Under the pieces are notes generated by a model. It ran no database searches. It was given only the letters and a program-made list of their open reading frames with translations, and was not told where the DNA came from. From assembly GCA_031268245.1 (NCBI GenBank), contig JAIRXN010000128.1, positions 1-13,546 of the forward strand: DNA of 13,546 nucleotides. Direction: 5' to 3'. A program made the translations under genes and the position numbers. Positions 6,416 through 13,546 of the stretch are shown in pieces (position 1 is the first letter of the stretch; every line of letters begins with the position of its first letter). The DNA is from Treponema sp. (lineage in GTDB: Bacteria; Spirochaetota; Spirochaetia; Treponematales; Breznakiellaceae).

Positions 6416-7903
6416 ATGGCGGGTACTATTTACCGGATTTTCTTTGTGCTTCTCTGCGGGATTCTCCTGCTTCCGGGTGTCTTTGCCCAGGAAGGAACGG
6501 CTTCCCCGGAAGTCGAGCCGCCCGGTACGGCTGTGTCTGAGGCGGCGGCGGATTCAGCCGCTTCAATATCAACTTCAGTAGAAAAGGTTTGGGAAAAGGC
6601 GGTAGAAGAAAATCCCGTTGTCCGGACTGTCGAGGATGCCGGCGAGGCCCGAATGGGGTTGTGGATCAAGCTGGGGATTGCCCTTGGTATGGTTATCCTT
6701 CAGATTTTTATCATCTGGCTCGTCTGGCAGCTATTCAAGGTTTTTGCCCGCAGGCTTGGCGATTACGGCAAGGCGCATATCAAGCCGTTCAAGATCAAGA
6801 AATTCAAGCTGCTTGATACCCCTCAGATTCTCAACATTCTTCTGTTCTTTCTCCGGCTCCTCAAGTACCTGGTTACGGTTTTTCAGCTTTTTATTACCGT
6901 GCCGATTGTTTTCAGCCTCTTTCCCGCAACGGCAAAACTGGCCTCCACCCTCTTTGGCTATATTCTTACGCCGTTCAAAAACATCCTTTTTGGAACAATC
7001 TCATACATTCCCAACCTTATCACCATTGTGGTTATTGTCTTTGTAACCCGCTATGTGATCCGGGGCCTTAAATTTTTTTCCACCCAGATTCAACGGGAAA
7101 AGCTGGTGATTCCCGGTTTCTATCCGGACTGGGCTTCGCCTACGTTCAATATCCTGCGGGTGCTCCTCTGGGCCTTTACCGTGGCAATCATCTATCCCTA
7201 TCTGCCCGGCTCGGAGTCCCGTATATTTCAGGGCGTGTCGGTTTTTGTGGGTATCGTTTTTTCGCTTGGCTCTTCTTCGGCGATCGGGAACCTTGTAGCG
7301 GGTCTCGTGGTTACCTATATGCGGCCCTTCAAGATCGGTGACCGGATTCAGATTCAGGGCAATACAGGGACTTTGGTTGAAAAAACGCTCATGGTAGTGC
7401 GTATCAAGACCAACAAGAATGAGTACATCACATTTCCCAATTTGCAGGTGCTTTCCGCCAGTATCATCAATTACAACACCTCTTCCGACGAGGATGAAGA
7501 AGGGCTCGTGCTCTATGCGGAGGTTACCTTCGGCTATGGTACGCCCTGGAAGCTCGTCCACGAGATTTTGATCGAAGCGGCAGGCAAGACAGGGTATGTG
7601 CTGCAGAACCCCAAGCCTTTTGTACTGCAAACCGCTTTGGACGATTTCTACTGTCATTATCAGATTAACTGTTTTACCAAAGAGATTGACAGGGTTCCCT
7701 CTATTTATTCCGAGCTGTTACAAAACATTCAGGACGGCTTCCATGCCCAGGGCCTTGATATGACCGCTCCCCAGTTCAGGATCAATCTTCCCCCGGAATC
7801 GGCCATGTACACTCCTCCCGCGGAAACGAAGGCCGCCGTCAAGGCAGTAAGGCGGAGGAGCGGTTCCCGATCCGCCTCCGAAGCTTCGGCCAAAAAACCG
7901 TAG
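6416..7903 (+). CDS. MscS-family mechanosensitive ion channel with N-terminal signal peptide
   Basis: A 495-residue inner-membrane channel expected to open under membrane tension and release solutes after osmotic downshift. Residues 1-24 form a signal peptide (hydrophobic FFVLLCGILLLPGVFA, cleavage likely before Gln25). An Ala/Glu/Pro-rich extracytoplasmic stretch follows to about 78. Membrane segments are seen at about 80-105, 138-168, 195-216, 245-263 and 275-302. The last is the pore-lining MscS helix (GSSSAIGNLVAGLVVTYMRP, 285-304), followed by the beta-domain hallmark FKIGDRIQIQGNTGTLVE and ITFPNLQVLSASIINY. A soluble alpha/beta domain follows, and the C-terminus is a basic Arg/Ser/Lys tail. 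The protein is longer than E. coli MscS (286 residues) because of the N-terminal additions. The ribosome binding site is weak (GGCGGA five bases before the ATG). The gene converges with the DUF815 ATPase gene, with 93 bases between them. The family assignment is confident; gating and ion preference cannot be read from sequence. Confidence 0.94.
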   Translation: MAGTIYRIFFVLLCGILLLPGVFAQEGTASPEVEPPGTAVSEAAADSAASISTSVEKVWEKAVEENPVVRTVEDAGEARMGLWIKLGIALGMVILQIFIIWLVWQLFKVFARRLGDYGKAHIKPFKIKKFKLLDTPQILNILLFFLRLLKYLVTVFQLFITVPIVFSLFPATAKLASTLFGYILTPFKNILFGTISYIPNLITIVVIVFVTRYVIRGLKFFSTQIQREKLVIPGFYPDWASPTFNILRVLLWAFTVAIIYPYLPGSESRIFQGVSVFVGIVFSLGSSSAIGNLVAGLVVTYMRPFKIGDRIQIQGNTGTLVEKTLMVVRIKTNKNEYITFPNLQVLSASIINYNTSSDEDEEGLVLYAEVTFGYGTPWKLVHEILIEAAGKTGYVLQNPKPFVLQTALDDFYCHYQINCFTKEIDRVPSIYSELLQNIQDGFHAQGLDMTAPQFRINLPPESAMYTPPAETKAAVKAVRRRSGSRSASEASAKKP

Positions 7904-7996
7904 GATATAGAGCCGTTTGGAAACTTCAATTTTCCGGACAAGTCTAAGGAGCATCGGCATCGTTCCGGCGGCATTGCGCCCGAAATTCCGTGTATG

Positions 7997-9427
7997 CTAA
8001 TCCCAGGGGAACCTGTTATCCTCTCCGCTGCCGGAAAGCCAGTCTACATACTGTACTGCGGTTCGGGGACTGCGGCCGTTGAACCAGCGTTCCCAGCGCA
8101 GGGCGTTTTCCCGGAAACATTGCAGTTTTTCTGCGCCGCCGCTTAAAAGGCCCCGTTTGCGGGCGATAAACTCCGCAATGGAAAGGTATTCATCCTGATT
8201 TGGGGAAATGTAGATTACCGTAAGGCCGAAGCGGTCTGCCAGGGAGAGCTGTTCCTGCATGGTATCGAAGGAACGCATGTCTCCGTTTTCGGCTGCGCCC
8301 GGGCCGGGTCTGTCGCCGGGACGTTCCTTTATGAGATGGCGGCGATTGCTTGTGGCGTAGACCGCCGTGTTGGAAGGCTGCTTTTCGATGCGGCCTTCGA
8401 GCAGGGCTTTTAAACCGGTAAATGAGTCGCCGGCGCTTTCAAATGAAAGATCATCAATAAATATGATGAAGGGAAGGGGCCGCCGCGAGAGGGTTTCCAT
8501 GATCCGGGGCAGATCGCCAAGATCGTTCTTGCGAAGTTCCAGCAGCCGCAGGCCCCGGTCTTTCAGGTCGTTGGCAACGGCTTTTACGGTGGCGGATTTT
8601 CCTGTGCCGCGGTCTCCGTAGAGGAGAAGATTGTTCGCCGGTTTGCCGTTGAGAAGCCTCAGTGTATTGTCCAGTACCATTTTTCGCTGATCCTCATAGC
8701 CTGAAAGATCCGAAAAGCTGACGGGATCGGGCCCGGGTACAGGCCGCAGGGGAATGTCCCTGCTGTTTCCTGACCAGACGAATGAATGGTAACGCCCCAG
8801 ATCCCCGGCGCCGGAATGCCGGATATGTTCCGCCAGTTTTGGCATAGCGGTTTCCCAGTTGCCGCCGCGCGGAAAGACGGAAGGAGCGCTTTCTTCGCTG
8901 TCTGCCGCCCAAAAGGCGCGGGCCTCAGCCTCCATTCTCCGTGAGGCCTCTCCAAGGCCAGAGGCGCGGAGAATTTCCGCTCCCCTGAAACCGAGGGCGG
9001 AAAAGTCAAAGGCGGCGATGTTTCCAAGTCTGTTCAGGTCTGCGGCAGCGGCAGTACGGAGAAACTGCGGGAGGGAAACGGGATCTTTTTCAACGGCGAG
9101 GGTAAAGGCGTTTTCATCGTATAGAGTCATCTCTGCAATGACGGTGTAAAAAGAATCGCAGCCAGCAGAAACAAGTGTCTGTGCGGCGATAAAGCTGCCG
9201 GTAAAGGCAGACCAGGCTTTTGAGAATTTGAGTACACTGTCAAAATGCACGGAATGTTCCGGTTTGATCGCGCCGTTTTTGGCGTGATTCAGATCTGCGG
9301 ATGCGCTCAGTGCGGTTTCCAGCAAGGCGGCGAAGGTTTCCATGAGAGGCTTTGAACGCAGTCCTGCAAAAACATGCAGGGCGGCAAGATCTACAAGACA
9401 GCGCTGTATGTCTTCGCTAAGATCCAT
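7997..9427 (-). CDS. DUF815-type AAA+ ATPase
   Basis: A 476-residue protein whose C-terminal half is an AAA+ ATPase of the DUF815 (PF05673) type. Residues 1 to about 230 are a helical, Ala/Leu-rich N-terminal region with no motif I recognise. From about 240 come SFSDLSGYEDQR, Walker A GDRGTGKS (271-278), Walker B FIIFIDDLSFE (Asp325, Asp326), a sensor-like YATSNRRHL, and LADRFGLTVIY followed by QDEYLSIAEF, the typical DUF815 tail with its likely arginine finger. Function is unknown across the family; an ATP-driven remodelling role is the general expectation for AAA+ proteins. I chose the ATG at 9427; an in-frame GTG at 9445 would add six residues. Neither has a Shine-Dalgarno, and a -10-like element lies so close to the ATG that a leaderless message is possible. 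The gene is divergent from the large DUF445 gene, and the two starts are only 74 bases apart. Confidence 0.9.
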   Translation of the reverse strand: MDLSEDIQRCLVDLAALHVFAGLRSKPLMETFAALLETALSASADLNHAKNGAIKPEHSVHFDSVLKFSKAWSAFTGSFIAAQTLVSAGCDSFYTVIAEMTLYDENAFTLAVEKDPVSLPQFLRTAAAADLNRLGNIAAFDFSALGFRGAEILRASGLGEASRRMEAEARAFWAADSEESAPSVFPRGGNWETAMPKLAEHIRHSGAGDLGRYHSFVWSGNSRDIPLRPVPGPDPVSFSDLSGYEDQRKMVLDNTLRLLNGKPANNLLLYGDRGTGKSATVKAVANDLKDRGLRLLELRKNDLGDLPRIMETLSRRPLPFIIFIDDLSFESAGDSFTGLKALLEGRIEKQPSNTAVYATSNRRHLIKERPGDRPGPGAAENGDMRSFDTMQEQLSLADRFGLTVIYISPNQDEYLSIAEFIARKRGLLSGGAEKLQCFRENALRWERWFNGRSPRTAVQYVDWLSGSGEDNRFPWD

Positions 9428-9435
9428 GATGGGAG

Positions 9436-9465
9436 AGTGTATCACATTGACGCCGCTTCAAACAA
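9436..9465 (-). promoter_or_regulatory. Candidate promoter for the DUF815 gene, leaderless arrangement
   Basis: On the minus strand: TTGTTT (9465-9460), an 18-base spacer, then TGATACACT, an extended -10 (TACACT at 9441-9436). The -10 ends eight bases before the ATG at 9427, so the message would begin at or next to the start codon. This fits the lack of any Shine-Dalgarno. Confidence 0.35.
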
Positions 9466-9475
9466 GCGTTAAGGT
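9447..9475 (+). promoter_or_regulatory. Weak candidate promoter for the DUF445 gene
   Basis: TTGACG (9447-9452, five of six) is followed after 17 bases by TAAGGT (9470-9475, only three of six). A TATTTT at 9475-9480 is an alternative -10 with a long spacer. The region overlaps the candidate promoter of the divergent ATPase gene. Confidence 0.25.
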
Positions 9476-9485
9476 ATTTTGTAAC

Positions 9486-9492
9486 AGGAGAG
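9486..9492 (+). promoter_or_regulatory. Ribosome binding site of the DUF445 gene
   Basis: AGGAGAG lies nine bases before the ATG at 9502, with a further GGGGGAA directly before it. It supports the ATG at 9502 as the start. Confidence 0.6.
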
Positions 9493-9501
9493 CGGGGGAA
9501 T

Positions 9502-12500
9502 ATGTTTTTCCGGATTGCAGAGATACTCATTTCCGTTGTTTCGGGCGCTCTTGTGGGCTGGATTACCAATGCCATTGCGGTAAACATGCTCTTCAGAAAA
9601 TACTGGAAATGGGGCGGCGTCATTGAAGAACACTATGAAGAATTTATTGAAAACATGTCCGCCCTTGTGGAAGATGATCTTGTCAACGCAAAAACTCTGA
9701 GCAGGGAATTCAATACTGAAAATTTCAAAAAGGAACTCGATCTCTGGGTTGAAGAAGTGCTTGAGAGGCAGCTTCCCGCTCATTCCGGCACAGTCCGCCT
9801 GGACGAAATTCCCGGCATTGAAAGGAGTATTGAAAACCTGATACATCTCCTGCGGGAAGAGGAACCCGCTTTTTTTGCAGGGATACTGAAACTGTTTTCC
9901 CGCAAGAAACTGGGAGATCTTGTTTCGCAGGAACAGTACCGGTATCTTTCCGAAAAGAATGCGGCTCCGGTAATGGACGCCCTTCTTTCGCGGGAAGAGG
10001 ACATAAAAAATTCCCTCCTTGACTTTCTTTCCAGGCATAAAACTTCCGAATTTGTTTCCCCTGCCGGATTAAGCAGTATTACTGTTCTTCTAAAATCCGT
10101 TATCAGGGATGCCGATTTTTCTGTTTTTGAGGCTGCTGCCGGGGAACTCTGTATGGAATTGTCTAATGCCCCGGATATCGAAAGCCTTGTCTTGAAATTT
10201 GAAGAGTATGCGGCGTCAACGAAATGGAATACCCTTATTCCTGAGCCTCAAAACTTTGCCGAAAAATTTACGGCAGATTTTGCCGGATTTGCCAACTCTA
10301 AAAAAGGCCGGGAACTCTTTGCCGGGCTTGCCTCCGCCCTTACCGGCGATGGCCGCTGGATAGCGGCGGACTTGGCCGGGATTACGGTTCATGAGTTCAG
10401 GGGAAAGTTTACAGGGTTCATACAGGATAAAACATTCCGGGCGGCGGAGAAACTGTCCGCCCTGATCGTTGAATCGAAACTTGAGATTGAGGAAAGAATA
10501 AATGCCGCAATTGACAGGCAGCTTGAATCTTCCGCCAAGGGGAAATTACTCGGCGGCTTCAAGGGCCTTTTAGGAGGTAATATTGCGGAACGTTTTGATG
10601 TTACGGGGAAAATTGCTTCGTATATTCTTAAAAACAGCGGAAGGGCAGGAGAGAATTTTTCCGGGGCTTTTAATTCCTTCATTGATAATACTACTGTGGG
10701 AAAGGCTGTTGCCGTTCTGGAAAAAAACTTTCCCCTGCAGAATATTATTGCGGAAGCTCTGCGGGAAAAAGCCGCCGGATTGCATAGCGATACCGCTCCC
10801 CTTGTAAGGTTTTTGGATAAGCCGGTCAATATCAGGATCGATCCTTCACGCATCAGGGCGGGACTTCTTCCCCGTCTGTTTAGGGCATTGAAAGTCCGCC
10901 TGCTCCGGTCCGATTCCCTGAAGACCGGCCTCGCGGCCCGGCTGGAAAAGGCTTTGCTCCGTCTTCAGGATCTTCATGTCTCAGATGTTTTTAATCCGAA
11001 GAATATAAAATTCAAATTCGACAGAGAGGGTATCGAATGGTTTTTGAAAAGCCTCCGGGAAAACATTGCCGGTTTCAGGCTGGAAAAAATCGCGGCAGGA
11101 AATTTGACAGGAAAACTGCAGATCAATTACCGGGCAATATGGGAGAGAAACAGGGAAAGGGAACTCAATCAATTATACCGCCTTCTGCAGGATCCTTCAC
11201 TACATGACAGAATATCTGCCGGAATACGGAAGGCTCTGCTTGAAAACCTCGATCCCCTGCTGGACAGGCGGATATCCGGCCTGGTCAGCCGTGAGTTGAA
11301 GAAGTCAAGTCCGCAGGGGATTAACGCCATGGTGCAGGGCTTCATGGGAAGGGAACTCAAGCCGATAAATGCCTTCGGCGCTTTTTTGGGCGCTCTGGTT
11401 GGAGGGGCCGGAGCTGCCGCGGCCCTGCTATTCGCTCTTCCAAAGGAATTTCTTCCCTGGATGCTTCCGGTTTATGCCTTCCTCTTTGCGCTCACCGGAG
11501 TGGGAACAAACTGGATTGCCGTGAAGATGCTTTTTAGACCCTATAAGCCGCTGATAGGAAACCTGAACAGATCTCCTTTTGTCGGGGTGGTTGCCGCCGA
11601 AAAACCACGTTTTGCGGCGAGTATTGCCGGTTTTGTGGACAGCCGTCTTTTTAATGACGCCATGCTTTCCCGTTATTTTTCCGAACAGAAAACGCAGCTA
11701 CAGGAATACTGCAGGAAACGGCTTGAAGAAACGGATTACGGCATCATCAATACAATGTTCGGCAGGGGCACTGCCGGGCCCGAAACACCCGGTTTTCCAA
11801 TGTTCCGGTTCCTGCAAGGGTATATCAGGGAACATGAAACCGGCATTGCCCTTTATGCCGAGTCGATGGCGGCGGGGATCGGTACTTCCGAAAACAGGGA
11901 AAAATACTGCAGGAAGGCCGGGAACTTCATTGCGGAAAAACTAGCGGAAGCCGATCTTGCCCCTGCGCTTTACGGAGTTCTCATCCGGGCAATTAAAGGC
12001 AAGACAGTCTCTCATTATATAGAGACGGCCGCTCCTGTCTTTGAAAGGTTTTTCAGGGACAGGTTCACGGATTTTATTGAGGGGCAGAATACCGGAACCC
12101 TTAAACATTTTGCGGAACGCTTTAATGACAAATTTATGGACTATACCGCGGGTAAAAGTTTTATTGATATGGCAGGCAGTGAAACTGTCAACGGCTTTAA
12201 GGATGATCTTTCCCGTTTCCTCGTTACCCTGCTGCAGAAAAATCCCGCATCTTTTATACGGCAATTTATGGAGAGGGAATTTGCTCCGGACAGAAGGCTT
12301 AAGGAGTGTTTTAATGGTATTCTTCCCCGTCTTCTGCGGGAAAATATTGATCTTGTCATCGATCTGATTGTAAAGGCAGTAAAACGGCGGCGTTTCGACA
12401 TCGGCAGGGCGGTCATTGAGGAAATGCCGGGGATGCTCAGGATGGTAGCGGAGGATCAGGTGCAGCCTGTTGTTGATATTATCATTGACGAAGAGCTTCC

Positions 12501-13434
12501 GCAATTTTTGGAAGGGAAGAGGGAGGCTCTTCTTGCCATTGGCGATGAAGTTCTGGGAAACAGTTTTTCAGAAACAGGTTTCGGTGCAGATTCCCTGAAC
12601 TATGAAGTTCTGGAAAAGATTGCAGCGGCTTTTCTTGAGGCTCCTTCGGTTTACCGGGCTTTCCAGGAACTTGTCTCTGGTATTGCCGCAATGTACACGG
12701 AAATGCCGATAGCAGTCTTTTTGAAGATGTTCAACATTGTTACGGTACAGGATCTTATGAACCGTGCGGAACCTGTGCTTGAGTTCATGCTGCCGGAACT
12801 TAAATCATGTCTAATCTCCGCCGGAGTACCGGATAGTATAGGCGCTTTTGCCGTAAAGGTTCTTGCCGGGATTGCAGGGGAACTTCCGGCGGAGACACTG
12901 CTTGAAAACATTAATGCGGAAAAAGAACTTGGGAACATTGTTTCTCTCATGCAGAAAGATCCTGAAATAAAGGCTGAAGTTTCCGTTCTTGTACAAACAC
13001 TGTTGGCGAATATCACCGGGGAGAAGGATTGGTACAATGCTCCGCTTCTGCGGAGGGACTGCGGCGTTTTTATACGGGGACTCACCGGAGAAGATTTTGC
13101 CGCCGCGGAAGCGCTCATTCCCGGCTTCATGGGGATTTTTGGGAACCTGAATTCCGCGCTGGTTCCGGAAACCAGAGCCTCCATTGCCTCCTGCCTGATA
13201 ACGGCAATCCTTGACGCCCTTGAAATCAGATTCGGAAACATCATCCGTTCCGTCAACATCAGGGATCTGACAGAAAGGGAAGTAAACAACATGCATCCCA
13301 GAGAGGTAGAGATTCTGTTCAGGAAATTTGCCGATCCGTATTTCCGGAAGATAACCCTTTACGGCTGGATCGGTTCCTTTGGCGGGATACTCAGTTACTT
13401 TATTACCTGGCTTTTATGGGTGCTTGAGCGCTAG
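9502..13434 (+). CDS. Large membrane-anchored protein made of two tandem DUF445 units
   Basis: A 1310-residue protein of unknown function. The first unit starts with a membrane helix and the DUF445 hallmark ALVGWITNAIAVNMLFRKYW (16-35), then a long helical region rich in charged heptad-like stretches. It ends near a membrane helix at about 625-648 (FGAFLGALVGGAGAAAALLF). The second unit starts at once: a membrane helix at about 652-672 and the same hallmark again, TGVGTNWIAVKMLFRPYK (665-682), then another long helical region. It ends with MHPREVEILFRKF and a membrane helix at about 1289-1308 (ILSYFITWLLWVL), the usual DUF445 ending. The segments after the two hallmarks can be aligned by eye (ALVEDDLVNAKTLSREF with GFVDSRLFNDAMLSRYF), which supports duplication. 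Typical DUF445 proteins (YheB, YjiN) are about 380-450 residues, so each half is also enlarged. The likely topology is a long helical body tethered to the inner membrane at both ends and in the middle. The gene is divergent from the DUF815 ATPase gene. Confidence 0.85.
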   Translation: MFFRIAEILISVVSGALVGWITNAIAVNMLFRKYWKWGGVIEEHYEEFIENMSALVEDDLVNAKTLSREFNTENFKKELDLWVEEVLERQLPAHSGTVRLDEIPGIERSIENLIHLLREEEPAFFAGILKLFSRKKLGDLVSQEQYRYLSEKNAAPVMDALLSREEDIKNSLLDFLSRHKTSEFVSPAGLSSITVLLKSVIRDADFSVFEAAAGELCMELSNAPDIESLVLKFEEYAASTKWNTLIPEPQNFAEKFTADFAGFANSKKGRELFAGLASALTGDGRWIAADLAGITVHEFRGKFTGFIQDKTFRAAEKLSALIVESKLEIEERINAAIDRQLESSAKGKLLGGFKGLLGGNIAERFDVTGKIASYILKNSGRAGENFSGAFNSFIDNTTVGKAVAVLEKNFPLQNIIAEALREKAAGLHSDTAPLVRFLDKPVNIRIDPSRIRAGLLPRLFRALKVRLLRSDSLKTGLAARLEKALLRLQDLHVSDVFNPKNIKFKFDREGIEWFLKSLRENIAGFRLEKIAAGNLTGKLQINYRAIWERNRERELNQLYRLLQDPSLHDRISAGIRKALLENLDPLLDRRISGLVSRELKKSSPQGINAMVQGFMGRELKPINAFGAFLGALVGGAGAAAALLFALPKEFLPWMLPVYAFLFALTGVGTNWIAVKMLFRPYKPLIGNLNRSPFVGVVAAEKPRFAASIAGFVDSRLFNDAMLSRYFSEQKTQLQEYCRKRLEETDYGIINTMFGRGTAGPETPGFPMFRFLQGYIREHETGIALYAESMAAGIGTSENREKYCRKAGNFIAEKLAEADLAPALYGVLIRAIKGKTVSHYIETAAPVFERFFRDRFTDFIEGQNTGTLKHFAERFNDKFMDYTAGKSFIDMAGSETVNGFKDDLSRFLVTLLQKNPASFIRQFMEREFAPDRRLKECFNGILPRLLRENIDLVIDLIVKAVKRRRFDIGRAVIEEMPGMLRMVAEDQVQPVVDIIIDEELPQFLEGKREALLAIGDEVLGNSFSETGFGADSLNYEVLEKIAAAFLEAPSVYRAFQELVSGIAAMYTEMPIAVFLKMFNIVTVQDLMNRAEPVLEFMLPELKSCLISAGVPDSIGAFAVKVLAGIAGELPAETLLENINAEKELGNIVSLMQKDPEIKAEVSVLVQTLLANITGEKDWYNAPLLRRDCGVFIRGLTGEDFAAAEALIPGFMGIFGNLNSALVPETRASIASCLITAILDALEIRFGNIIRSVNIRDLTEREVNNMHPREVEILFRKFADPYFRKITLYGWIGSFGGILSYFITWLLWVLER

Positions 13435-13546
13435 TGTTCCGTCTTATACATTCTCCATAATAACCACGGACGACACTGACAACACGGACATAGAAAAGAA
13501 CGCGGAAATTGATGCTAAATCACTATTTTTTGCTCTTTTTCTTACT
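13435..13546. other. Spacer after the DUF445 gene with a CACGGAC-type tract; no gene supported
   Basis: No terminator hairpin with a T-run is visible after the TAG at 13432. The stretch 13464-13490 is a CACGGAC tract. An ATG at 13512 opens a hydrophobic frame (MLNHYFLLFFL) that runs off the right edge, but there is no Shine-Dalgarno and too few codons to call a gene. Confidence 0.4.
13464..13490 (+). repeat. CACGGAC tandem tract related to the one at 4617-4650
   Basis: The tract begins CCACGGACGACACTGACAAC and continues ACGGACA: three CAC-(G/T)-GAC units at 9-10 base spacing, with the same unit layout as CCACGAACGACACGAACA at 4617. It lies in the same orientation relative to the upstream gene end. 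Confidence 0.55.

Noticed and set aside
7878..7889. Perfect palindrome CCGAAGCTTCGG near the end of the channel gene
   Set aside because: It lies inside coding sequence, has no loop, and is followed by CCAAAAAA rather than a T-run, so it does not look like a terminator or a clear protein site.
1..13546. CRISPR array, tRNA, rRNA, toxin-antitoxin pair, transposase or phage genes
   Set aside because: No regularly spaced repeats, tRNA-like cloverleaf, rRNA words or transposase motifs were seen on either strand by eye.

Overview
The window looks like a stretch of chromosome from a spirochaete, most likely a Treponema-type organism such as the termite-gut lineages. This is an inference. It rests on the moderately high GC, the mix of families (a PHP-UvrD fusion helicase, a class II threonine synthase, an MscS-type channel with a signal peptide, a DUF815 ATPase, a very long DUF445 protein) and CACGAAC/CACGGAC-type intergenic tracts. 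No rRNA, tRNA, CRISPR array, intact insertion sequence or phage gene was seen.

Layout from left to right: (1) 1-948, minus strand: the N-terminal 316 residues of an FAD-dependent oxidoreductase of the geranylgeranyl-reductase/FixC type, cut by the left edge. A good sigma-70-like promoter lies just upstream. (2) 1087-4527, plus: a 1146-residue protein joining a PHP-type phosphoesterase domain with a zinc ribbon to a complete UvrD/Rep superfamily 1 helicase. (3) 4528-4996: a gene-poor spacer. It holds CACGAAC tracts in inverted orientation around a decayed ORF that resembles the C-terminal part of a GxxExxY-family protein, followed by a promoter for the next gene. (4) 4997-6310, plus: threonine synthase (thrC), with the PLP lysine at residue 107. 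(5) 6416-7903, plus: an MscS-family channel with a signal peptide, preceded by a perfect 12-bp tandem repeat. (6) 7997-9427, minus: a DUF815-type AAA+ ATPase, convergent with the channel gene. (7) 9502-13434, plus, divergent from the ATPase: a 1310-residue membrane-anchored protein built as two DUF445 units in tandem. (8) 13435-13546: spacer with another CACGGAC-type tract.

The genes do not form an obvious single pathway. They read as ordinary core or semi-core genes (repair helicase, amino-acid biosynthesis, osmotic protection, envelope-related DUF445) in separate short transcription units. I saw no convincing new multi-gene system. The points most worth a second look are the tandem DUF445 protein and its divergent ATPase neighbour, the decayed element at 4617-4964, and two genes without Shine-Dalgarno sequences whose -10-like hexamers sit about 6-8 bases before the start codon, which suggests leaderless transcripts.
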